A stretch of DNA of 64,000 nt, taken from Proteiniborus sp. DW1. GTDB lineage: Bacteria; Bacillota; Clostridia; Tissierellales; Proteiniboraceae. The position numbers were made by a program, and so were the translations under genes. Location of the stretch: positions 1 to 64,000 of the forward strand of contig NZ_FMDO01000029.1 in NCBI RefSeq assembly GCF_900095305.1. Direction: 5' to 3'. Each line of letters begins with the position of its first letter. Position 1 is the stretch's first letter. Below, in pieces: positions 1 to 7,619 of the stretch. The notes under the pieces were generated by a model, which saw nothing but the letters and a program-made list of their open reading frames with translations, was not told where the DNA came from and did no database searches.

Positions 1-25
1 TAGAAAAAACAAAGGGGGTTATGTA

Positions 26-1843
26 TTGAGTAAAGAGTTAAAAGCAAGAAAGGATGTTGATCAATTACTGACATGGGACTTAACAGCAATATTTAAAACC
101 GAAGAAGAGTTTAGTTCTGCTGTAAAGGAAGCACAAAGACTTACTGAAGAAGTTGAAAAAGAGTATAAGGGTAAATTAAATTCTGCTAAAGTAATAAACG
201 AATGTCTAGATAAGATGAAGAGTTTAATGCAAATAATTAACCTAGCTGGTACATATGCACATCTAGCAGTAGCAGTTGATCAAACTAATAGTGAGAATCA
301 AGAAAGACAGATGAAGTTCTCAAATATAATGTCTAATTTAAATAGCAGATTAAGCTTTGTAAAAAGCGAGATTATGGAAGCTAGGGAAGAAATCATTAAT
401 GAAGCTATAGAACAGTCTAAAGAGAATAGTGGTTATTTAAAAGATATTATAGAAGCTAAAAAACATACACTTCATCCTGAGGCTGAAAGAGTATTATCTG
501 CTTTATCTAGTACATTAAATTCTCCATATAGTATATACAACAGAGCTAAGCTTGCAGATATGGACTTTGGAACATTTACTGTAGATGGAAAGGAATACCC
601 TCTAAGCTTTGTACTATTTGAAAATGAATGGGAATATGAAAATAACCATGAAATAAGAAGAGCAGCTTTTAAAGCCTTCTCTAATAAATTAAAAGAGTAT
701 CAACATACTATAGCAGCAGCTTATCAAGTTCAAGTTCAAAAGGAAAAGACTTTAGCAAATCTCAGAGGTTTTGATTCAGTAATAGACAGTTTACTATTCC
801 ACCAGAAGGTAGACAGAGAACTGTATAATAGACAAATAGACATCATTATGGAGAAACTTGCCCCTCATATGAGAAAATACGCAAAGCTTCTTCAAAAAAT
901 TCATAATATTGATGAAATGACTTTCGCTGACTTAAAGTTAGTAGTGGATCCAGATTTTGAACCGGCAATAACAGTTGAAGGATCTAAGAAATATGTAGAA
1001 GAAGCTCTATCTGTACTTGGGGAAGACTATTTAAATATGGTTAAAAGAGCTTATAGTGAAAGATGGATTGACTTTGTTCAGAACAGAGGAAAATCAACAG
1101 GTGCTTTTTGCTCTAGTCCTTATGGTAGCCATCCGTTTATATTGATATCATGGACTGAAAGAATGAGAGAAGTGTTTGTACTTGCCCACGAGCTTGGTCA
1201 TGCAGGACATTTTTATTTAGCTCATCAAAATCAAAATATATTTGATACAAGACCATCTCAATATTTTATAGAAGCACCATCTACTATGAATGAGATGCTT
1301 ATGGCAAATTATTTAATGAAAAATAGTGATGATCCAAGGTTTAAGCGATGGGTATTATCTTCTATGATTAGCCGTACCTATTACCATAACTTTGTAACTC
1401 ATTTATTAGAAGCAGCTTATCAAAGGGAGGTATATAGAATAATAGATGAAGGTGGAAGCGTTCAGGCTCCTAAACTTAATGCGCTGAAGAAAGGTGTATT
1501 AGAAAAGTTCTGGGGAGATACTGTGAAAATAATTGATGGAGCAGAGCTAACTTGGATGAGACAGCCACATTATTATATGGGACTATACCCATATACATAT
1601 AGTGCAGGATTAACTATAGCTACAGAAGTTAGCAAAAGAATCCTAACAGAAGGACAGGCTGCATTAGATGATTGGAAGGAAGTCCTAAAAGCAGGTGGAA
1701 CTAAGACACCAGTAGAGCTTGCGAAAATGGCAGGTGTAGACATAACAACAGAGAGACCATTATTAAATACTATAGAGCATATTGGAAATATAATAGATGA
1801 AATTATAAAACTAACTGAAGAGATAGATGGTATAAGTCTATAA
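26..1843 (+). CDS. pepF: Oligoendopeptidase F (M3 family metallopeptidase)
   Basis: Cytosolic zinc endopeptidase that cuts short oligopeptides, probably those brought in by peptide transporters. At 605 residues it has the usual PepF length. The zinc motif HELGH lies at residues 388-392, and the third ligand Glu416 sits in a following EAPST segment, as expected for the M3B subfamily. The start is TTG at 26: an AGGGGG ribosome binding site lies just upstream, and the ATG at 21 runs straight into a stop. The gene is the first in the window, so its upstream partner is unknown. A long hairpin with a T-run follows it. A second, more distant M3 peptidase lies at 15628. Family assignment is secure. 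Confidence 0.95.
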   Translation: MSKELKARKDVDQLLTWDLTAIFKTEEEFSSAVKEAQRLTEEVEKEYKGKLNSAKVINECLDKMKSLMQIINLAGTYAHLAVAVDQTNSENQERQMKFSNIMSNLNSRLSFVKSEIMEAREEIINEAIEQSKENSGYLKDIIEAKKHTLHPEAERVLSALSSTLNSPYSIYNRAKLADMDFGTFTVDGKEYPLSFVLFENEWEYENNHEIRRAAFKAFSNKLKEYQHTIAAAYQVQVQKEKTLANLRGFDSVIDSLLFHQKVDRELYNRQIDIIMEKLAPHMRKYAKLLQKIHNIDEMTFADLKLVVDPDFEPAITVEGSKKYVEEALSVLGEDYLNMVKRAYSERWIDFVQNRGKSTGAFCSSPYGSHPFILISWTERMREVFVLAHELGHAGHFYLAHQNQNIFDTRPSQYFIEAPSTMNEMLMANYLMKNSDDPRFKRWVLSSMISRTYYHNFVTHLLEAAYQREVYRIIDEGGSVQAPKLNALKKGVLEKFWGDTVKIIDGAELTWMRQPHYYMGLYPYTYSAGLTIATEVSKRILTEGQAALDDWKEVLKAGGTKTPVELAKMAGVDITTERPLLNTIEHIGNIIDEIIKLTEEIDGISL

Positions 1844-1900
1844 TCAAAAATGGGTTATTGTATTATATAATATATAAAGTTTAATATAAGCAATTAGTGA

Positions 1901-1979
1901 AGAGATTCTTCGGACTTGCGTACTTAGAGTGACATGCTTTCAAGATATCATTCTAAACGTAAGTGAGGGATCTCTTTTT
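1901..1979 (+). terminator. Long imperfect hairpin terminator after pepF
   Basis: Three paired blocks, AGAGAT/ATCTCT, ACTTGCGT/ACGTAAGT and TAGAGTGA/TCATTCTA (with mismatches), form one long stem followed by TTTTT. The left arm contains the phrase AGATTCTTCG...AGAGTGACAT, which resembles a degenerate short repeat seen again at 7176, 35431 and 45067. It may be a repeat copy recruited as a terminator. Confidence 0.6.
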
Positions 1980-2057
1980 AATTCAGTTAAACAGTAGCTT
2001 CTTTTTGTCTGAATATTTTTTTCCTTATTGTAAATTATATATACAGGAGGTGTTTAA

Positions 2058-2546
2058 ATGTTACAATTAACTCAAAAAGAAAGATATTTATTAGAGGACC
2101 AAAAAAGTCAGGAAGAATTATGTATCAAAAAGTATAACAATTATGCAGAGCAAGCTCAGTGTCCACAGCTAAAGCAATTGTGTAAACAACTTGCTCAACA
2201 AGAACAACAACATCTAAATACTATTAATCAAATACTTAATGGTCAAACTCCAAATACGAGCCAGCAGGGAGGACAGCAAGGTCAACAACAAAGTCAGCAC
2301 CAAGGCAGTCAAAGCACAAGTATGCAGAATATGACAACAGGAATGGTAAATCAGCAGGATGCAGATTTATGTACAGATCTTCTATCTACAGAAAAGTATG
2401 TTTCTGGAGCATATGACACAGCAATTTTTGAGTTCAGAGATGCAAATATTCGTCAGGCTCTAAATCATATTCAAAAAGAAGAACAGCAGCATGGTGAGCA
2501 AATATTCAATTATATGCAAAGCAAAGGTATGTATAATCCTAAATAG
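2058..2546 (+). CDS. CotF-like spore coat protein
   Basis: Predicted spore coat component of the CotF/COG5577 type (162 residues). Two ferritin-like helical halves (about residues 5-60 and 100-160) carry repeated patterns such as QQEQQHLNTI and KEEQQHGEQI. They flank a Gln/Ser-rich linker at about residues 65-95. It is soluble, with no signal peptide, as expected for a coat protein made in the mother cell. The ATG has an AGGAGGTG site 5 nt upstream. It stands alone between two terminators. I could not identify a convincing sporulation sigma promoter. Family level is well supported; its place in the coat is unknown. Confidence 0.8.
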   Translation: MLQLTQKERYLLEDQKSQEELCIKKYNNYAEQAQCPQLKQLCKQLAQQEQQHLNTINQILNGQTPNTSQQGGQQGQQQSQHQGSQSTSMQNMTTGMVNQQDADLCTDLLSTEKYVSGAYDTAIFEFRDANIRQALNHIQKEEQQHGEQIFNYMQSKGMYNPK

Positions 2547-2569
2547 TGAATAGGAGTAAAGAAAAAAAC

Positions 2570-2612
2570 AACGGCTAGTTTATCAAGTCTTGATAAACTA
2601 GCCGTTATTTTT
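2570..2612 (+). terminator. Rho-independent terminator after the coat gene
   Basis: Perfect 18-bp stem (2570-2587 pairs with 2589-2606, formally a one-base loop, so the apex will open) followed by ATTTTT. Confidence 0.92.
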
Positions 2613-2800
2613 AGTTACTATAAAAAATTGTAGTCTCGTAACAGAAGGTTATCTGTTTCTTACTATATGGGTTATTAAAGGCATTCAGAAAATCAAATTA
2701 GGCAATAAAAAGAAGGGGAAGCTACTCAATCATTAAAGGGAAAAGAAGCATAATGTAGAATATAATATTATAAATTCTATTACTGCGTGGGGGATTGAGT

Positions 2801-3937
2801 ATGAATAGAAAGCTATGCCTATTATATTCGTTTATAGGGTTGATTTTAATATCCATAATAATACCTTGTTTTTCAAATATTGGAATAGCAACTCCAAACA
2901 TAACTGAAGAGGATAATTATTTGTCAGAAGTTCAAGAAAGTCTGGCTGACATATCAGCAGAAGAAAAGGGAGTACTTGAAAAACTCTTTACTTTGTCCCA
3001 AGATATTGAAGAAATGGAAAGGCAAAGAGTAGAATCAATTAAGGAAATAGAAAGTCTCAATGAAGAGATATTGAAAATCGAGGAACTAATAGCGGCAGAG
3101 ACACTTAGTTTTGATCAAAACCTTAGAATAATGGAAGATATCCTTAAGACATATCAAAAAAGTGGACCAGGTTCTTTCATTGAGCTTATACTTAGTTCAG
3201 ATAATCTTAAGGAACTATTGCAAAGGCTCAATCTCTTGGGAGATATAACTAGAAATACTAATGAGCTATTAGAATCCTTACAAGAAAGCAAGCTTAAGCT
3301 AGAATTTGAAAAAGAGAGAGTAACTGAAAAGTTAAATCTTTTGGAAGAACAACAAGAAAAGCTGGAAGAGACTCTTGATAAAAATATTGCTCTCAAGGAA
3401 GAACTTGAAATCTACTTAGCTTCTTTAGAAGGGGAGAGAACTAAATACGAGGACTATTTGACAAAGGTGGAGCTTTATTGGTCAGAGTTGAAACCGCTAT
3501 TCTCTGAAACTACTAAAATATTTTCAAGAATGCTTTATGATACTACTCTTCCACCAGATGTGATAAAAATTGAGTTTTCTTTTTTAAATGTTAAAGGCAT
3601 AATTGAAGAGAAGGTATTTAAGGAGATAATCGCAAGTCGGTCTTTTCCAATGGAGTTAGAGTTTGAGTTTTCTGATGACAAGTTGGAGATTAATATACCA
3701 GATAAACATCTGTATCTTGCTGGAAACTTTGAAATTGTAGAGAGTAAAAAACTCGTTTTTATAGTAGAAGAAGGCAGTTTTTTCGGAATGCCTCTTGAAA
3801 AGGCTACTATAGAAGATTTATTTAGTGAGGGCTATATGGAGCTTGATCTAAGTAACATTCTTGGCAAAAATAAACTAAAATCTATTAAGATTAATGATGA
3901 TAGCATAGAACTGCAAATTACTCCAGTTTTATTTTAA
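2801..3937 (+). CDS. PcsB/EnvC-like coiled-coil protein, likely FtsEX partner, no hydrolase domain
   Basis: Extracytoplasmic protein of about 378 residues with an N-terminal hydrophobic signal/anchor (about residues 7-25). A long coiled coil follows (about 35-225), containing the segment SFIELILSSDNLKELLQRL, which matches the hinge of the PcsB/RipC/EnvC coiled-coil family. In those proteins this region docks on FtsX, and the C-terminus is a CHAP, NlpC/P60 or LytM peptidase. Here the last ~150 residues are beta-rich with no Cys-His or zinc-ligand catalytic pattern. Only 21 nt separate it from ftsE, so it is almost certainly in the same operon. I prefer ATG at 2801, six nt after a GGGGGA site; a TTG at 2795 abuts that site. 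Partner role is inferred from fold and context. Confidence 0.7.
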   Translation: MNRKLCLLYSFIGLILISIIIPCFSNIGIATPNITEEDNYLSEVQESLADISAEEKGVLEKLFTLSQDIEEMERQRVESIKEIESLNEEILKIEELIAAETLSFDQNLRIMEDILKTYQKSGPGSFIELILSSDNLKELLQRLNLLGDITRNTNELLESLQESKLKLEFEKERVTEKLNLLEEQQEKLEETLDKNIALKEELEIYLASLEGERTKYEDYLTKVELYWSELKPLFSETTKIFSRMLYDTTLPPDVIKIEFSFLNVKGIIEEKVFKEIIASRSFPMELEFEFSDDKLEINIPDKHLYLAGNFEIVESKKLVFIVEEGSFFGMPLEKATIEDLFSEGYMELDLSNILGKNKLKSIKINDDSIELQITPVLF

Positions 3938-3958
3938 TTATTTTTAGGGGGTACATAT

Positions 3959-4642
3959 ATGATTGAGGCAAAAGATTTGTGCTTGAGATATGCTGATGGT
4001 ACATTAGCATTGAAAGATATTAACATAAATATTGGAACTGGTGAGGTAGTATTTGTTATTGGTCCCAGTGGATCAGGTAAAACAAGTTTTTTAAAGCTCT
4101 TGCTAGGTATGGAGCATCCAACCTCTGGGTATTTAAGTGTTTTAGGACACTCAATAACTAAAGATAAAAGTTCTCAAATTAGAAAAATGAGAATGGCTAT
4201 GGGCCCTATTTTCCAAGACTTCAGACTACTCCAAGGTAGAACAGTTATGGAAAATGTACTTTTAGGTATGAGGTTTTTAGATTTTAATAAGCAGCAAATG
4301 CTACAAGATGCTAGGGAGACTATCCAAAGAGTAGGACTTAATCATAAAATAAATTCATCTGTAGATAATCTGTCTTGGGGAGAACGTCAAAGAGTAGCCA
4401 TAGCAAGGGCTGTAGCTAGAAAGCCTAAATTGATTATTGCAGATGAGCCTACTGGTAATCTTGATAAGGATAATGCAATAAATATATTAGAGCTTTTAAC
4501 ATCATTTAAGGACAATGATACTACAGTAATAATAACTACACATGCTACTCACTTAATTGAGAATATAGAGGGAGATATGTTGATACAAATTGATAAAGGA
4601 AATATTCAATGGGGAAGGTTGAGTCATGAAGAACATTTTTAA
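3959..4642 (+). CDS. ftsE: Cell division ATP-binding protein FtsE
   Basis: Cytoplasmic ATPase of the FtsEX complex, which drives or gates a cell-wall hydrolase outside the membrane during division or sporulation. At 227 residues it is typical. Walker A GPSGSGKT is at 35-42, the ABC signature is LSWGE at 138-142 (W in place of the usual G), Walker B LIIADE is at 158-163, and the switch His is near 195. A strong AGGGGG site precedes the ATG. The last 17 nt overlap the start of ftsX, implying translational coupling. Upstream is the coiled-coil protein proposed to be the regulated partner. Confidence 0.95.
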   Translation: MIEAKDLCLRYADGTLALKDININIGTGEVVFVIGPSGSGKTSFLKLLLGMEHPTSGYLSVLGHSITKDKSSQIRKMRMAMGPIFQDFRLLQGRTVMENVLLGMRFLDFNKQQMLQDARETIQRVGLNHKINSSVDNLSWGERQRVAIARAVARKPKLIIADEPTGNLDKDNAINILELLTSFKDNDTTVIITTHATHLIENIEGDMLIQIDKGNIQWGRLSHEEHF

Positions 4643-5513
4643 AAACTTTAGTTATTTTTTAAAGGAAACAAAAACTATTTTAAAATTAAATTTTCTTTCA
4701 AACATATTTTCTATTCTAAGCATGGGATTTATATTTTTAATGCTTTCAATGGTGATTTCAGGAGTATGGATCAGTAGTCAAATGATTGAATTAATGGAAG
4801 AAGAGGCAGAGATTAGTGTTTATTTTGATGAAAGTTTTGGTGATGCAAAGATTAACAGTATTTTAAGTGAAATTGAAGCCATAAGTGGTGTTAAAGAAGC
4901 AGCAATTATAGATAAGGAAAAGGCTTATAGTAGAATGGTAAAAATCATGGGAAAGGATGCAGATATTTTAAACTTTTTTAGTCATAACCCATTTAGTGCT
5001 TTTATAGAAGTAAAAATAGACTTGGAGAAGATAGACTTAATAGTTGACCAAATAGAAAAGATAAATGATATAGAGCATATTAGAGATAATCAAAGTGTCT
5101 TAAATAGACTTAGGAGTATTTCAAGTATTATAAGAGTTTTAGGACTTTTAATAATATCAGCTGTAGGTGTATCTACCTTAGTTATAACTTCACATATTAT
5201 TAGACAAGGTATATATAACAATAAAGAACAGATAAATACTCTAAAGCTTTTAGGTGCTCCAGAATCATTTATAGTATTACCTTTCTTTATAGAAGGACTG
5301 ATTTTGGCATTGGTAGCAGGCATATTTGCAGTAACAATTGGAATTTTAAGCCTCAAATATGTTTATGTTCAAACTACAGGACCATTGCCTTTTATTCCGC
5401 TTCCACCTTTAGATAGTTTAATTAAAGGAAACATAATAATGACCTTATCCATAAGCATTATTCTAGGGATTATAGGTAGTGCCTTTGGCCTTGCATCGGC
5501 AAATAAAAGTTGA
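4626..5513 (+). CDS. ftsX: Cell division permease-like protein FtsX
   Basis: Membrane subunit of FtsEX, 295 residues. The first transmembrane helix is at about 25-50. It is followed by an extracellular domain of about 110 residues (the partner-docking loop), then three C-terminal helices around residues 170-195, 215-245 and 265-290. The FtsX motif appears as NTLKLLGAPESFIVLPFFIEG. The start overlaps ftsE by 17 nt and the ATG sits in a GGTTGAGTC context inside ftsE, so expression probably depends on coupling. A terminator follows directly. FtsEX moves no substrate; it transmits ATP hydrolysis to an extracellular partner. Confidence 0.94.
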   Translation: MKNIFKNFSYFLKETKTILKLNFLSNIFSILSMGFIFLMLSMVISGVWISSQMIELMEEEAEISVYFDESFGDAKINSILSEIEAISGVKEAAIIDKEKAYSRMVKIMGKDADILNFFSHNPFSAFIEVKIDLEKIDLIVDQIEKINDIEHIRDNQSVLNRLRSISSIIRVLGLLIISAVGVSTLVITSHIIRQGIYNNKEQINTLKLLGAPESFIVLPFFIEGLILALVAGIFAVTIGILSLKYVYVQTTGPLPFIPLPPLDSLIKGNIIMTLSISIILGIIGSAFGLASANKS

Positions 5514-5528
5514 TAATTAGAAAAGTCA

Positions 5529-5551
5529 AAAAGGAGCAAAGGCTCCTTTTC
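5529..5551 (+). terminator. Terminator after ftsX
   Basis: Nine-base-pair stem AAAAGGAGC/GCTCCTTTT with a four-base loop. The T-run is part of the descending arm. It may serve both strands between converging ftsX and the DUF1450 gene. Confidence 0.8.
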
Positions 5552-5600
5552 TCATGACATTGAGTGGTATGAAGCTTTAAAGTAGTACTAAGCATGAAAG

Positions 5601-5816
5601 CTACTCTAAGATTTCTTTTATCTTATTGTACAATTCTTCAGGATTATCAGCTTCGATGTATTCATCATCAACTAAAGCAAAAGGTTGCATTGCACATTCA
5701 CCGCAATATCCTAGACAAGACTCTACTTCGTATTCTATTTCATCATTTTCTAGCATTTCAATAACTTCTTCTGCTCCTTGTTCATAATTATTCTCACAAA
5801 ATTGTATTCTGGCCAT
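5601..5816 (-). CDS. DUF1450 (YuzB-like) small Cys-rich protein
   Basis: Protein of 71 residues matching the DUF1450/YuzB family. Four cysteines (7, 34, 38, 41) sit in CEN and CLGYCGEC motifs, followed by the family phrase PFALVDDEYIEADNPEEL. The arrangement resembles the thioredoxin-like [2Fe-2S] ferredoxin fold, so iron-sulfur binding is likely but unproven. The ATG at 5816 is chosen because it gives the conserved MARIxFCENN start. An AAGGAG site lies about 10 nt upstream; an in-frame GTG at 5825 lies only one base from that site. It is transcribed towards ftsX. Function is unknown. Confidence 0.8.
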   Translation of the reverse strand: MARIQFCENNYEQGAEEVIEMLENDEIEYEVESCLGYCGECAMQPFALVDDEYIEADNPEELYNKIKEILE

Positions 5817-6014
5817 TAAAAACACACTCCTTAGTAATAATCTATTCCTGTATATTATTTCAAAAAATTCATAAAGAATTCATAATGTTAGCAAAAAATG
5901 AATCGTTGATAGTATTTTAGGTTTAGCATAAAATATAACTATATATTTAGAGTATTTAATATATAGTGTTAAGATATGATGATAATAAACGAGATTTGAA
6001 AAGGGGTGCTTTAG

Positions 6015-7109
6015 TTGAATGTAAAACGGAAGTTTAATAGCATATGGTTATTGACTTTGATTCCTCTTACTTTTGGTGTAGTTTATGCGTCACAAAAAAA
6101 CCCTGATATAGTTGAAAAAGTATACTCGAGCAGGCTTTATACATATATAGGAAGTGCCCTTAGTATGATTACGGGTATTTTCCCTTTTTCATTGGGTGAG
6201 ACAATAGTTATATTCGGAGTGTTGCTTATAATTGCAGGAATATTGTGGCTTGTCTATAATACTATAACTAGAAAGGTTGGTTACAAAGTAATACTTAGAT
6301 ATACAAAGAATATGCTTATTGCCTTTAGCATTATATACTTTCTATTCAATATTTTATGGGGCTTAAATTATTATAGATTATCTTTTGCACAGATAGCAAA
6401 TATTGATGTAAGACCAGCTACAGTGCAGGAGTTAGTAGAATTATGTGATGATTTGATTGAAAGGACTAATGAGCTTAGAAGAAAAATTCAGCAAAGTGAA
6501 GATGATGTGTTTTATGGAAAAGACTATAAATACATACTGAGAAATGCTTACAAAGGCTATGAAGTAGCTAAGAATATTTATCCAGAGCTAGATGGTAGTT
6601 ATGGTAGACCCAAAGGTGTTATATTCTCTAAGGCTATGTCTTACATGGGAATAACAGGGGTATATTTTCCCTTTACGGGAGAAGCAAACGTGAATATGGA
6701 TACGCCTTTTATATCGCTACCATCAACAGTTACCCATGAAATGGCACATCAGAGAGGATTCGCACGTGAGGATGAAGCAAATTATATTGCATATCTGACA
6801 TGTAAACTCCATCCTGAATTAAGCTTTCAATATTCTGGATATATATTAGCTTTGACTCATTCAATGAATACTCTTTATACCAATAACAGAGAAAAGTTCA
6901 TAGAGCTAAGCCAAAAATATAGTGATGAAGTGAAAAGGGACTTAAGTGAGATAAATGGACACTGGGCCAAATATGAGGGACCTATAGAAAAGGTTTCTAA
7001 TAAAATGAATAACGCTTATTTAAAATCCAATAATCAAAAAGATGGCGTGAAAAGCTATGGAAGAATGGTGGATCTTTTAATAGCTGAGTATAGAATGATG
7101 AATAAGTAA
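6015..7109 (+). CDS. DUF3810 membrane protein with HExxH metalloprotease-like motif
   Basis: Protein of 364 residues. N-terminal transmembrane segments lie at about 8-26, 45-80 and 95-120. A large domain follows whose centre holds THEMAHQRGFAREDEANYIA. HEMAH is at residues 241-245 and a Glu/Asp-rich EDEAN follows about ten residues later, which fits a gluzincin-like zinc site. This pattern is the hallmark of the DUF3810 family, annotated as putative membrane metallopeptidases; no substrate is known. TTG at 6015 is the start, with an AAGGGGTG site six nt upstream. It appears monocistronic. Confidence 0.82.
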   Translation: MNVKRKFNSIWLLTLIPLTFGVVYASQKNPDIVEKVYSSRLYTYIGSALSMITGIFPFSLGETIVIFGVLLIIAGILWLVYNTITRKVGYKVILRYTKNMLIAFSIIYFLFNILWGLNYYRLSFAQIANIDVRPATVQELVELCDDLIERTNELRRKIQQSEDDVFYGKDYKYILRNAYKGYEVAKNIYPELDGSYGRPKGVIFSKAMSYMGITGVYFPFTGEANVNMDTPFISLPSTVTHEMAHQRGFAREDEANYIAYLTCKLHPELSFQYSGYILALTHSMNTLYTNNREKFIELSQKYSDEVKRDLSEINGHWAKYEGPIEKVSNKMNNAYLKSNNQKDGVKSYGRMVDLLIAEYRMMNK

Positions 7110-7175
7110 GAATTAGAAGTTGGAAATTAACAATTAGCCTAGGTAATGTGCGAAGCGACTGACAAAATCTATTTC

Positions 7176-7249
7176 TGTCATCTGAATCTTAGTGAAGAAT
7201 CTCTATTATATTCAAACAGGAGATTCTTCAATTTCGTTTTAGAATGACA
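7176..7249. repeat. Inverted pair of short interspersed repeat
   Basis: Left arm 7176-7203 reads TGTCATCTGAATCTTAGTGA onward to AAGAATCTC. Right arm 7220-7249 is its near reverse complement, GAGATTCTTC...AGAATGACA. The arms resemble the short clostridial intergenic motif with core GTCATTCTGA-n-GAAGAATCTC. This and the next entry occupy the first half of the 510-nt gap 7110-7619; 7110-7175 shows nothing recognisable. Confidence 0.6.
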
Positions 7250-7257
7250 TGAAAAAA

Positions 7258-7320
7258 TAGGTTCTATAATAAATGTTGGATTGCATAAATCATGCACCCC
7301 AACATTTATTATAGAACCTA
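7258..7320. repeat. 63-nt palindrome with perfect 22-bp arms (MITE-like or terminator)
   Basis: Arms 7258-7279 and 7299-7320 are perfectly complementary and start TAGGTTCTATAAT. The 19-nt loop contains a further TGCAT/ATGCA pairing. No T-run follows directly, so a small inverted-repeat mobile element or IS end pair is as plausible as a terminator. A second small hairpin, TACTTGC/GCAAGTA, lies at 7328-7351. 7352-7528 shows nothing recognisable. Confidence 0.6.
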
Positions 7321-7528
7321 AATTATGTACTTGCTTTTTATTTTGCAAGTAATGTTTTATAAAGTTGCATAAATTGAAATGTATTAAATTATCATTTTAA
7401 AATCCTATTCGAGGAAAACCTTTACCCAACTAACCATATCACAAATTAACAAATGAGAACATTTCTAAAATCTATGCTAATTATGAAAAAAGGAAAACGA
7501 TAACATGCAAAATTCAGAAAATTCCTTA

Positions 7529-7557
7529 TTGACAGTCAAATATTCAGTATATATAAT
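7529..7557 (+). promoter_or_regulatory. Consensus sigma-A promoter of the opp operon
   Basis: TTGACA (7529-7534), a 17-nt spacer, then TATAAT (7552-7557): an exact match to the housekeeping consensus. It lies about 60 nt upstream of the peptide-binding protein gene, giving a short leader. High basal expression is expected. Confidence 0.9.
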
Positions 7558-7619
7558 AGCTATTAAATAAAAAACTCTAGAGGAAATTTTTAATAAACAA
7601 AAGGAGGGTCTATATTAAA

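Noticed and set aside
5817-5825. GTG start for the DUF1450 gene
   Set aside because: Only one base from the AAGGAG site; the ATG at 5816 gives normal spacing and the conserved family N-terminus.
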